Part shown: in pieces, positions 1 through 5,966 of the stretch | How positions within the stretch are numbered: the first letter of the stretch is position 1 | Layout of the letters: every line of letters begins with the position of its first letter | Source: Patescibacteria group bacterium UBA6102 | GTDB taxonomy: Bacteria; Patescibacteriota; Minisyncoccia; Minisyncoccales; UBA5738 | Direction: 5' to 3' | DNA: 15,278 nucleotides | NCBI GenBank assembly: GCA_002423555.1 | Contig: DIWQ01000023.1 | Location: forward strand, 1 to 15,278 | Position numbers and translations under genes: made by a program | The notes under the pieces: model-generated | The model's database searches: none | Told to the model about the DNA's origin: nothing | Seen by the model: the letters and a program-made list of their open reading frames with translations, nothing else

Positions 1-617
1 TTGCATCCGGCCGAAGAAGTTGAATAGATTGACCCCGGAACGGCAAAGACCGGTTTATGCTGTTTTCTGCCCCATTCGGCGGTGATCAGCGATCCTGATT
101 TTTCTTTGGCTTCAATGACGATCACCGCCAGCGACAGGCCGGCGATGATGCGGTTTCGCTGGGGAAAGGAATAGTAGACGGATTTGAATCCCGGCGCGTA
201 TTCGCTCACCAAACATCCGCCGGCGTCAACCATCTTTTCCGCCAGCCCAAGATTTGTTTGCGGGAAAAACGATTCTTTGTCAAGGCCGGCGCCGATTACG
301 CCACAGGTTGGGCCGCCGCATTCAAGGGCGGCAAGGTGGGCAATGGTGTCAATGCCCGGGGCCATTCCCGAAACAATGCAAACGCCGGCGCGCGCCAATC
401 CCGCGGCGATGTCGTGCGCGGCCTGTTTGCCGTAGGTTGAGGGAACGCGTGCGCCCACGATTGCCGCGCACGGCGCGGCAATGTTGATGTTGCCGCGATA
501 ATAAATTTGCTTCGGCCGCGAAGGAATGGCGCGCAGGCAATTGGGAAATTCAATGTCGCCCTCGCTTATTTTTTTGATTTGGTCGTTTTCCACTTTTTCA
601 CTATACCATTTTTTCAT
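1..617 (-). CDS. dprA: DNA-processing protein A, 5' part (C-terminus beyond window)
   Basis: DprA binds incoming single-stranded DNA during natural transformation and loads RecA onto it, in the cytoplasm. The reverse strand from an ATG at 617 reads 205 codons without a stop to the window edge. The Rossmann-like core is clear: IVGARVPSTYGKQAAHDIA (about residues 53-71), then IVSGMAPGIDTIAHLAAL, GVIGAGLDKE, LVSEYAPG, SFPQRNRIIAGLS, KSGSLITAEWGR and FAVPGSIYSTSSAGC at the edge. It has only about 50 residues before the core, so the N-terminal helical/SAM-like domain of longer DprA proteins is missing or very short. The frame stays open upstream of 617 through TTG, ATT and CTG codons, so a slightly earlier non-ATG start is possible. 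No clear promoter was found. It diverges from the gene at 694. The family call is very secure; the exact start is moderately secure. Confidence 0.95.
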   Translation of the reverse strand, partial: MKKWYSEKVENDQIKKISEGDIEFPNCLRAIPSRPKQIYYRGNINIAAPCAAIVGARVPSTYGKQAAHDIAAGLARAGVCIVSGMAPGIDTIAHLAALECGGPTCGVIGAGLDKESFFPQTNLGLAEKMVDAGGCLVSEYAPGFKSVYYSFPQRNRIIAGLSLAVIVIEAKEKSGSLITAEWGRKQHKPVFAVPGSIYSTSSAGC

Positions 618-620
618 CCC

Positions 621-648
621 TTGCAAAAAATCAAAAATGGGGTAAAAC
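621..648 (+). promoter_or_regulatory. Candidate promoter of the zinc-ribbon gene
   Basis: TTGCAA (621-626), a 16-base spacer and TAAAAC (643-648) would start transcription near 655, giving a leader of about 39 bases that includes the Shine-Dalgarno of the gene at 694. The -10 is imperfect and lacks the TGN extension seen at other promoters here. Confidence 0.35.
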
Positions 649-676
649 GCAATCAGCAGTCTTTACATCCAAAAAC

Positions 677-684
677 AAAGGAGG
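677..684 (+). promoter_or_regulatory. Strong Shine-Dalgarno AAAGGAGG
   Basis: AAAGGAGG lies 9 bases before the ATG at 694. It is the only consensus-strength ribosome binding site placed correctly before a start in this window, and it fixes the start of the downstream gene. Most other genes here have none, so it marks this gene as different from its neighbours. Confidence 0.8.
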
Positions 685-693
685 CGACAGAAA

Positions 694-1254
694 ATGAAAA
701 TTAATGCAGGCAATTTATTATTGCCGGAGAATAGGCGAGTTGCTTTAAACATATTTATGCGCGAAGCGACTGGCGGTCGATGTATGAGTGACGCCAATCT
801 GAGCGGCCTATCTCTAGAAGTGAGAAAAGTAATCGGTGATTTGGCTATTATTGAATCGAGGATTCATTCGCCCGGTCTACTGATTTTACTTTTCTATGTC
901 GGGACTTTAACCGGAGTCATGCAAAAGGGGCATAAAACGTTCTTATGCAAGGGGCTCAATCGGCAAGTTAGAAAGTTTGATCGGGAGTTAACAATTATAC
1001 CGTCGGCATGGAGATGGAAAAAAGACAGATGTCATGAAATTGATTGTTTCGTTCAACTTTCAATTTGCGTTTATCGTTGCGATATGGAACGGCAAATCAA
1101 AGAGGGTGTCAAAAAAATTGACGAAGCAATTAGAGCTTCCGGTGTCGGGATTCCTCTGTGTTTATCTGATAGACCACTAAATTTGAAAATTTGCAAGTGT
1201 GGTCATTTGATGCTTGATGAATGGGAGGAATGTATCTATTGCGGCGAAAAATAG
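694..1254 (+). CDS. Unrecognised 186-aa protein with C-terminal zinc ribbon
   Basis: I do not recognise the family. The start is well supported by AAAGGAGG 9 bases upstream. A hydrophobic stretch, LLILLFYVGTLTGVM (about residues 62-76), may be a buried helix or a short membrane segment. The middle is basic and Cys-rich (Cys113, 118, 125, 129). The C-terminus carries a compact zinc-ribbon-like knuckle, C167-x-C169-x10-C180-x2-C183, ending almost at the last residue; zinc binding is inferred. The stop codon lies inside the left arm of a terminator-like hairpin, so it appears to be a single-gene unit. By eye its base composition is more AT-rich than pth, lepB or hisS, and together with its Shine-Dalgarno this hints at recent acquisition. 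A regulatory or nucleic-acid-binding role is possible but nothing shows it directly. Confidence 0.75.
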   Translation: MKINAGNLLLPENRRVALNIFMREATGGRCMSDANLSGLSLEVRKVIGDLAIIESRIHSPGLLILLFYVGTLTGVMQKGHKTFLCKGLNRQVRKFDRELTIIPSAWRWKKDRCHEIDCFVQLSICVYRCDMERQIKEGVKKIDEAIRASGVGIPLCLSDRPLNLKICKCGHLMLDEWEECIYCGEK

Positions 1255-1282
1255 AGAATATCTTTGATAGTTCTCTTTTTTA
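1253..1282 (+). terminator. Intrinsic terminator overlapping the stop codon at 1252-1254
   Basis: AGAGAA (1253-1258) pairs with TTCTCT (1271-1276) around a 12-base loop, followed directly by a T-rich run (to 1282). The stem is short and AT-rich, so efficiency is uncertain, but placement right at the gene end supports it. Confidence 0.5.
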
Positions 1283-1368
1283 TTTACTGAAATATTGGGC
1301 TAAAGTGTTTATTGGTTATTTATGAATTTACTTGAAGTAGTCTGTTTAATTTTGTTGACAATTGAGGA

Positions 1369-1419
1369 TTATTGGTTGAATTCGGTCATTGATTTCTCAA
1401 TTCCTTCGGAGAGGGCGAT
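1369..1419 (-). pseudogene. Relic of a second pth 3' end (17 codons)
   Basis: On the minus strand this stretch reads IALSEGIEKSMTEFNQ and then a stop. That closely matches the C-terminus of the intact pth downstream (LALSDNPEKSMTEFNK, stop). At DNA level 1376-1395 is identical to 2870-2889, and 1406-1418 is identical to 2900-2912, with the same spacing between blocks. A stop codon (TAA, read at 1422-1420) sits immediately upstream in frame, so only the tail survives. The differences change amino acids conservatively, which looks more like a diverged pth copy than a fresh duplication. Together with the pth end at 2863 it brackets the ATPase gene between two direct repeats about 1.5 kb apart. 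Confidence 0.7.
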
Positions 1420-1458
1420 TTAAAGACGGTGGTATTTTGGTTTTTCGTCCAATATTCA

Positions 1459-1487
1459 TTGACTTGTAGGACGATATTTGATAATAT
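1459..1487 (+). promoter_or_regulatory. Promoter of the first AAA/DUF4143 ATPase
   Basis: TTGACT (1459-1464), a 17-base spacer and TAATAT (1482-1487) preceded by TGA (extended -10, 1479-1481). Transcription would start near 1494, two bases before the ATG at 1496. This argues against the in-frame TTG at 1478, which lies inside the promoter. Confidence 0.75.
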
Positions 1488-1491
1488 TGTC
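1470..1491 (+). promoter_or_regulatory. Operator-like inverted repeat over the -10
   Basis: GACGATATT (1470-1478) and AATATTGTC (1483-1491) form an inverted repeat with one mismatch and a 4-base centre, covering the whole -10 element. This is where a repressor would sit. No regulator gene is adjacent, so autoregulation or an unlinked repressor is only inference. Confidence 0.4.
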
Positions 1492-1495
1492 TTAT

Positions 1496-2800
1496 ATGGA
1501 AACAAATATAAAACAATTATTGCGGCAAATCGTGGAAAGCTGGCAAGCAAGCGAATTGCCGGTGATTTGCGATCGGGAAACCGATTTGATGGATTATTTT
1601 GATCCTAACTTGAGGAAAATAATTTGCGTGACCGGTTTTCGGCGCACTGGCAAAACTTTTTCGCTTTTTAATTTTGCCCAAAAATACGGCAAAGACAAGT
1701 GCGTTTATTTTAATTGCGAAGACGAGCGTTTGCCCAGGGAGACGTTTGTTTTAACCCAGCTGGTTGAGGTTTTGGGGGAAATGTATGGGCAAAAATCGTT
1801 GTTTTTGCTGGTGGATGAAATCCAGGAAATTCCCGATTGGAGCCGCTGGGCGCGGCGGATCAACGAAACCAGCCGCTATCGCTTGATCTTGAGCGGATCG
1901 TCTTCCAAATTGTCTTCGGCCGAAATTCCCACGGAATTGCGCGGGCGCACCGTCAACGTGCAAATGTTCCCGCTCAATTGGCGGGAATATTTGAAATTCA
2001 AAAAAATTGATCTTGAAAAAACACCGCTTGAACAAAAACTCTATCTTCTGCGCGACTTCTTGAATTTTGGCGGATTGCCCGAAATTGTTTTGGCGCAAGA
2101 GGGATTGCGGCCGATGCTTTTGGACGATTACTATCAAACATTCGTCCAACGGGACATTATCGGCCGGGAAAGAATAAGAAATAAAAATGCTTTGCGCGAT
2201 CTTTTGAAGCTGGTTTTAAACAGCCGGTTTTTCACTTACTCCAAATTTGCCGCCAGTTTGAAGAGCTTGGGGCATAAGATCGGAAAAACCACGGTGATAG
2301 ATTATTTGCGCGCCGCGCAAAACGCGTATTTTGTTTTTATTCTGGAAACCGGTTCGCCCAGCGTCAAAAAAAGACTGCAATCGGCAAAAAAAATCTATTC
2401 GGCTGACACTTATTTTTCGGCGCGCTACGGTGGTGTGTTTTCACGAAATATCGGGCATTTGATGGAGCAGGCGGTTTGTTTGGAGTTTTTGCGCCGTTGC
2501 GCCCATGACGGGATTTTGGAAGTGTTCTTTTGGAAAGATTATCGCGGGCGCGAAGTTGATTTTCTGGCGATGAAAAACGGCCAGGCAATGGGACTTTACC
2601 AGATAACCTATGCGGAAACCATGGCCGAATTGCCGCCACGGGAAATTGACTCGTTGTTGGCCGCGGCAAAAACATTTTCTTGCGGCAATTTGACGGTGGT
2701 GACTTGGGACTTGGAGGCGGAAATTGAAAAAGACGGCCAAAAAATAAAATTTGTGCCGCTTTCAAAATTTCTGGCCGATCCGTCCTTTTTAAAATTTTAG
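1496..2800 (+). CDS. AAA_14 / DUF4143 family ATPase, copy 1
   Basis: A 434-residue ATPase of the AAA_14 plus DUF4143 type, common in archaea and CPR bacteria and without a firmly established function. Residues 1-40 are a helical lead-in. Walker A is GFRRTGKT (47-54), YFNCEDERL follows at about 71-79, Walker B is FLLVDE (103-108), and LSGSSSKL plus LRGRT (148-152) look like sensor and arginine-finger regions. The C-terminal half is the DUF4143 part, with FGGLPEIV, LMEQAVCLEFLRR and GREVDF, resembling a PD-(D/E)xK-like fold; nuclease activity is not shown. I prefer the ATG at 1496 over the TTG at 1478 because the promoter places the transcript start near 1494 and because METNIKQLLRQIV aligns with the start of the second ATPase (MDIEKIKKIIVDQ). 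It stands alone, converging on pth, and no ribosome binding site is visible. Confidence 0.9.
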   Translation: METNIKQLLRQIVESWQASELPVICDRETDLMDYFDPNLRKIICVTGFRRTGKTFSLFNFAQKYGKDKCVYFNCEDERLPRETFVLTQLVEVLGEMYGQKSLFLLVDEIQEIPDWSRWARRINETSRYRLILSGSSSKLSSAEIPTELRGRTVNVQMFPLNWREYLKFKKIDLEKTPLEQKLYLLRDFLNFGGLPEIVLAQEGLRPMLLDDYYQTFVQRDIIGRERIRNKNALRDLLKLVLNSRFFTYSKFAASLKSLGHKIGKTTVIDYLRAAQNAYFVFILETGSPSVKKRLQSAKKIYSADTYFSARYGGVFSRNIGHLMEQAVCLEFLRRCAHDGILEVFFWKDYRGREVDFLAMKNGQAMGLYQITYAETMAELPPREIDSLLAAAKTFSCGNLTVVTWDLEAEIEKDGQKIKFVPLSKFLADPSFLKF

Positions 2801-2862
2801 CCTACTTAATTTCGGCCTTTTGATTGGTTTTTGTTGAGGATTTAAGGATTAATGATTAAAGA

Positions 2863-3477
2863 TTATTTATTGAATTCGGTCATTGATTTTTCCGGGTTGT
2901 CGGAGAGGGCGAGAGAAAGAGCGGATATGACCGTCCCGATGGCTTGATCAAACGGGGTGCGATCGGCGGCGGGGATTTTTTTGAGTACGTATTTGTCGGC
3001 GGGGATTTTTTTTGCTTGTGCGATCGGCGAGGCGATGCCGATGCGAAAGCGGATAAAGTTTTTGGTTTTCAGTTGGTCAATGATTGACTGCACGCCTTTG
3101 TGTCCGGCCGCGCCGCGGTTTTGAGAGATTTTAATTTTGCCCGTCAAGATGTCCAAATCGTCGTTTATCACCCAAAGATCGGGGCGGGATTTTTTCGGGC
3201 GGATTTTTAGATAATTGAACAATTTCGCCAGCGCTTTGCCGGAATTGTTCATCAGCATCTGCGGCTTTGCCAAAATCACGGTTTTGCCGAAGATTTCTTT
3301 GCGCGCGACCAAAATGCCGTCGGGCATCATCGCAAATTTCGGAAACTCAAACCGCCGCGCGAATTCGTCAACCGCAAGAAACCCCGCGTTGTGCGGCGTG
3401 TTCTGGTATTTATCTCCCGGGTTTCCCAGGCCGATGATGAAAACGGCCGGCGTTTTTTCCATCATTTTCTTTTCCAT
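2863..3477 (-). CDS. pth: Peptidyl-tRNA hydrolase
   Basis: Pth cleaves the ester bond of peptidyl-tRNAs released by stalled ribosomes and recycles tRNA in the cytoplasm. From the ATG at 3477 the product is 204 aa, normal for the family. Signatures: GLGNPGDKYQNTPHNAGF (N19, catalytic H29), MLMNNSG (N77), VINDDLDI (D106) and the late GAAGHKGVQSI block. In E. coli-type Pth that last block reads GGHNG; here the Asn is Lys127. An open frame continues upstream to an ATG at 3528, but an extended -10 (TGC-TATAAT, 3495-3487) would start transcription near 3480, three bases before this ATG, which decides the start. It is divergent from lepB and convergent with the ATPase. Its 3' 50 bases are repeated as a relic at 1369-1419. 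Confidence 0.96.
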   Translation of the reverse strand: MEKKMMEKTPAVFIIGLGNPGDKYQNTPHNAGFLAVDEFARRFEFPKFAMMPDGILVARKEIFGKTVILAKPQMLMNNSGKALAKLFNYLKIRPKKSRPDLWVINDDLDILTGKIKISQNRGAAGHKGVQSIIDQLKTKNFIRFRIGIASPIAQAKKIPADKYVLKKIPAADRTPFDQAIGTVISALSLALSDNPEKSMTEFNK

Positions 3478-3486
3478 AATTAGGCC

Positions 3487-3495
3487 ATTATAGCA
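3487..3495 (-). promoter_or_regulatory. pth promoter, extended -10
   Basis: On the minus strand TGC-TATAAT reads from 3495 to 3487, a perfect extended -10. A weak -35 (GATTAC, 3515-3510) lies 17 bases upstream. The start of transcription falls near 3480, giving a leader of about 3 bases before the ATG at 3477. Confidence 0.7.
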
Positions 3496-3523
3496 TATTT
3501 TCCCGCCGGGTAATCGCAAGGGT

Positions 3524-3544
3524 CGCAAAGGCTGGACCTTCGCG
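3524..3544. repeat. Imperfect inverted repeat in the pth/lepB spacer
   Basis: CGCAAAGG (3524-3531) and CCTTCGCG (3537-3544) pair around CTGGA with one mismatch. A second, shorter TCGCAAGG lies just before it (3514-3521). No T-run follows, so it is not an ordinary terminator. It sits upstream of the pth promoter and may be a palindromic intergenic repeat. Confidence 0.5.
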
Positions 3545-3564
3545 TTAAATTTAGGGAGCGTTTA

Positions 3565-3599
3565 AGTAAATTGCATAGGTGACACCTATGCAATTTACT
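3565..3599. repeat. 35-bp perfect palindrome upstream of lepB
   Basis: Two 17-base arms (3565-3581 and 3583-3599) are exact reverse complements around a single A at 3582. The core reads AGGTGACACCT. It lies between two divergent promoters and ends 3 bases before the lepB -35, so it is not a terminator. It could be a dispersed palindromic repeat or a regulator site. Confidence 0.85.
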
Positions 3600-3602
3600 C
3601 TC

Positions 3603-3630
3603 TTGCGGAAGAGGATTTTTGTGGTATAAT
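3603..3630 (+). promoter_or_regulatory. lepB promoter
   Basis: TTGCGG (3603-3608), a 16-base spacer and TATAAT (3625-3630) preceded by TGG (extended -10). Transcription would start near 3637. It may serve lepB and also hisS downstream. Confidence 0.75.
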
Positions 3631-3655
3631 GAAAGATGTTTTCGCTTAAAATCAA

Positions 3656-4231
3656 TTGAAATTAATCAAAAAACGCATGTCTTCAGCATTGCAAAACGCG
3701 GGTGAGTTTATCTGGGAAGTGGCCAAAATCGTGATTTTGGCGCTGGCGATTGTCCTGCCAATCCGTTATTTTTTGTTCCAGCCGTTCGTCATCCAGGGTT
3801 CGTCAATGGAGCCGAATTTTTATGAGGCGGATTATCTGATCGTTGACGAGCTTTCCTATCGCTTTCGCGAACCGGAAAGGGGGGAGGTGGTGGTTTTCAA
3901 ATATCCGCTGGACGCTTCCAAGCGTTTTATCAAAAGGATTATCGGTTTGCCGGGGGAAACGGTGGAAATCAGTGGCGGACAAGTGATCATCACCGCCGGA
4001 GAAAAAAGTTGGACGCTGGATGAGGCCTATATTCCCGCCGGGTCAAAAGCGCCGGATATGCCGCCGGCAACCTTGTCGTCCGGCGAGTATTTTGTGTTGG
4101 GGGATAACCGGCCTTATTCTTCCGATTCGCAGGATTGGGGAGAATTGCCGCAAAGAAACATCATCGGCCGGGTGGAAGTCCGCCTTTGGCCGCCAAACAG
4201 CATCACGCGGATTCAGACGCCCAGCTACTAA
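3656..4231 (+). CDS. lepB: Type I signal peptidase
   Basis: Membrane-bound serine/lysine protease that removes signal peptides from exported proteins at the outer face of the membrane. Numbered from the TTG at 3656 (191 aa), one N-terminal membrane segment (about 23-40, AKIVILALAIVLPIRYFL) precedes the catalytic box GSSMEPNF with Ser50. Next comes YRFREPERGEVVVF, the lysine box FIKRIIGLPGE with Lys93, and the late GDNRPYSSDSQDWG box. All catalytic elements are present and the length is typical for a compact single-span enzyme. The start is uncertain: TTG at 3656 or ATG at 3677 (184 aa). Neither has a ribosome binding site, and an ATG at 3636 right at the transcript start is out of frame and closes after seven codons. 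hisS follows after a palindrome. Confidence 0.95.
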   Translation: MKLIKKRMSSALQNAGEFIWEVAKIVILALAIVLPIRYFLFQPFVIQGSSMEPNFYEADYLIVDELSYRFREPERGEVVVFKYPLDASKRFIKRIIGLPGETVEISGGQVIITAGEKSWTLDEAYIPAGSKAPDMPPATLSSGEYFVLGDNRPYSSDSQDWGELPQRNIIGRVEVRLWPPNSITRIQTPSY

Positions 4232-4233
4232 TG

Positions 4234-4260
4234 GGTTTGTTGCCAAATTGGCAACAAACC
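4234..4260. repeat. 27-bp perfect palindrome between lepB and hisS
   Basis: Arms 4234-4246 and 4248-4260 are exact reverse complements (GGTTTGTTGCCAA and its complement) around a single A at 4247. It begins 3 bases after the lepB stop. No T-run follows (TCTAATG), so full termination is unlikely. In mRNA it would fold into a strong hairpin just before hisS and might attenuate or process the transcript. Confidence 0.8.
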
Positions 4261-4279
4261 TCTAATGACCTGTTTTGCT

Positions 4280-5557
4280 ATGAAACCAAAAATCCAAAGC
4301 GTCGTCGGCATGCACGACATTTTGCCCGACGATCAGAAATATTACGAAAAAATCTATGAAACCGCCAAAGAGATCGCGGACTTTTACGGTTTCTCGCGGA
4401 TAGAAACGCCGATTTTGGAAGACAGCGATCTTTTCATCAAGGGCACGGGTATGACCACGGAGATTGTGCAAAAACAGATGTTTGTTTTCAAGACCAAGGG
4501 TAACGACAATGTGGCGTTGCGTCCCGAGGGGACGCCGCCGGTCGTCCGCGCTTATTTGCAACACGGGATGGCCAATTGGCCGCCGCCGGTCAAACTTTGG
4601 TATTGGGGGCCGTTTTTCCGTTATGAAAAACCTCAGGCCGGCCGTTATCGCCAGTTTTGGCAGTTGGGCTTTGAAGCAATCGGCCAGGGCGGAGCGATTA
4701 TTGATGCGCAAATCATTCAAATATACTTTAATTTGTTGCGCGAGTTGGGCTTGAAGGATATCGCCATTGAAATCAACAGTATTGGCGACGCGATTTGCCG
4801 GCCGCAATATCGGCGGGCGCTGGCCGGTTATCTGAAGAACCGCCAGAACTCTCTTTGCGCCGATTGCCGGCGGCGGGTGAAAGAAAATCCGCTGAGAGTG
4901 CTTGACTGCAAAGAAGAAAAATGCCAATCGGTCAAAGCGCAGGCGCCGCAGGCGGTGGATCATCTTTGCGACGAATGCAAAAAACATTGCCAGGAAGTTT
5001 TGGAATATCTGGAAGAGCTTGGCTTGCCCTATCGCCTGAATCCTTATTTGGTGCGCGGTTTGGATTATTATACGCGGACGGTCTTTGAAATGTTCCGGGA
5101 AGGAGAGGGAGAAAAGGCGCCGGTGGCGCTGGCCGGCGGCGGCCGCTATGACGCGCTGGTTAAAATGATGGGCGGCAAGGAAACTTTCGCGGTTGGCGGC
5201 GGCATGGGAGTTGATCGTGTTGTTTTGGCGATGAAAGCCGCGGACATTGAAATCGGCAAAGACAAAAAAGTAAAAGTCTTTTTGGCGCAACTGGGCGGGT
5301 TGGGCAAGAAAAAATCATTGAAACTTTTTGAAGAGTTGCGCCGCGCCCAAATTCCGACCGGCGAGGCGTTTGACCGCGATTCGTTGAAATCGCAATTGAG
5401 GGTTGCCGACAAATACGGCGCCCGGTATGCGTTGCTCTTGGGCCAGAAAGAAGCGCTTGAGAACACCGTGATCCTGCGCGATATGGAATCGGGCAAACAG
5501 GAGGTTTTGAATTTTGACGCCGCGGTGGCGGAAGTGAAAAAACGCCTGCGGAAGTGA
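4280..5557 (+). CDS. hisS: Histidyl-tRNA synthetase
   Basis: Class II synthetase that charges tRNA-His with histidine. From the ATG at 4280 it has 425 aa, normal for bacterial HisRS. Visible in order: QSVVGMHDILP near the N-terminus, ALRPEGTPPVVRAYLQH (about 79-95, motif-2 region), FRYEKPQAGRYRQFWQ (113-128, motif 2 with the ATP-binding Arg), the HisRS-specific LVRGLDYYTRTVFEM (from 257), AGGGRYD (285-291) and motif 3 GGGMGVDRV (306-314). A C-terminal anticodon-binding domain of about 95 residues follows. A Cys-rich insertion between the motifs (CADCRRRVKENPLRVLDCK, then LCDECKKHC) is common in the family. An in-frame ATG at 4265 would add MTCFA; the later ATG fits homologous starts better. 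There is no ribosome binding site or separate promoter, so it is probably co-transcribed with lepB. Confidence 0.97.
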   Translation: MKPKIQSVVGMHDILPDDQKYYEKIYETAKEIADFYGFSRIETPILEDSDLFIKGTGMTTEIVQKQMFVFKTKGNDNVALRPEGTPPVVRAYLQHGMANWPPPVKLWYWGPFFRYEKPQAGRYRQFWQLGFEAIGQGGAIIDAQIIQIYFNLLRELGLKDIAIEINSIGDAICRPQYRRALAGYLKNRQNSLCADCRRRVKENPLRVLDCKEEKCQSVKAQAPQAVDHLCDECKKHCQEVLEYLEELGLPYRLNPYLVRGLDYYTRTVFEMFREGEGEKAPVALAGGGRYDALVKMMGGKETFAVGGGMGVDRVVLAMKAADIEIGKDKKVKVFLAQLGGLGKKKSLKLFEELRRAQIPTGEAFDRDSLKSQLRVADKYGARYALLLGQKEALENTVILRDMESGKQEVLNFDAAVAEVKKRLRK

Positions 5558-5577
5558 GGTTGACGAATAACCGAAAT

Positions 5578-5583
5578 TGAGGT
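5578..5583 (+). promoter_or_regulatory. Modest Shine-Dalgarno TGAGGT before the HIT gene
   Basis: TGAGGT lies 6 bases before the ATG at 5590. It is one of only two credible ribosome binding sites in the window and supports that start. Confidence 0.5.
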
Positions 5584-5589
5584 AAATAT

Positions 5590-5931
5590 ATGGAGTGCGT
5601 GTTTTGCAAAATCATTAACAAAGAGATTCCGGCGAAAGTTGTGTGGGAAAACGACCGGGTGCTGGCGTTTGAAAATATCAAGCCGGTGCATCCGGTGCAC
5701 GTGTTGATTATTCCCAAGAAACATATTGCCAGCATCCAAGAGGCGGAAGCGCAAGACGGAGAATATTTGTCGCAAATTTTGCTGGCGGTTTCCGAAATCG
5801 CCAAGATCAAGGGGGTGGCCCAAAGCGGCTATCGCCTGATCATCAATTGCGGCAAAGATTCCGGCCAGTCGGTGGACCATCTGCACGTTCACTTGGTGGG
5901 CGGCGAAGAGTTGCCGTTCGCCACCGGCTAG
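5590..5931 (+). CDS. HIT-family nucleotide phosphoramidase/hydrolase (Hint-like)
   Basis: A 113-residue histidine-triad protein of the Hint type. The family hydrolyses nucleoside 5'-phosphoramidates and related AMP conjugates; the cellular substrate here is unknown. The N-terminal CVFCKIINKEIPAKVVWEND (Cys3 and Cys6, a zinc-binding pair in some members) is followed by LAFENIKPVHPVHVLIIPKKHI and, at the end, GQSVDHLHVHLVGG with the triad His97-x-His99-x-His101. Length and motif order are complete. It begins 32 bases after the hisS stop, so it is probably in the same transcription unit. Confidence 0.95.
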   Translation: MECVFCKIINKEIPAKVVWENDRVLAFENIKPVHPVHVLIIPKKHIASIQEAEAQDGEYLSQILLAVSEIAKIKGVAQSGYRLIINCGKDSGQSVDHLHVHLVGGEELPFATG

Positions 5932-5949
5932 AATTGATAATTTATAACT

Positions 5950-5955
5950 TATAAT
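5950..5955 (+). promoter_or_regulatory. Candidate rpsU -10 element
   Basis: TATAAT (5950-5955) in an AT-rich spacer would start transcription near 5962, five bases before the rpsU ATG. There is no good -35 at 16-18 bases and no TGN extension. TTGATA (5934-5939) is too close unless the TAATAA at 5956-5961 is used instead. Confidence 0.4.
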
Positions 5956-5966
5956 TAATAAATCTT

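Noticed and set aside
296..553. Minus-strand open frame within dprA
   Set aside because: It is in another frame from DprA, whose motifs are unmistakable in the partial frame running to the window edge.
1478..1495. TTG at 1478 as start of ATPase 1
   Set aside because: It overlaps the promoter -10, upstream of the predicted transcript start, and lengthens the protein beyond its alignment with the paralogue.
1369..2913. Insertion-sequence interpretation of the repeats around ATPase 1
   Set aside because: No transposase and no terminal inverted repeats were seen. The repeats encode a pth tail, so recombination or duplication is simpler.
3636..3659. ATG at 3636 at the predicted lepB transcript start
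   Set aside because: Out of frame with LepB and closed by TGA after seven codons. Simple single-base changes do not join it to the LepB frame without a stop.
4262..5290. Long 342-codon open frame on the minus strand opposite hisS
   Set aside because: It is antisense to a fully convincing HisRS; its translation is rich in Phe, Arg, His and Gln with no domain pattern, a usual shadow of GC-skewed codons.
5560..5588. TTGACG-17-TAAATA as a promoter for the HIT gene
   Set aside because: Transcription would start inside the gene (about 5595). The Shine-Dalgarno and short gap fit co-transcription with hisS better.
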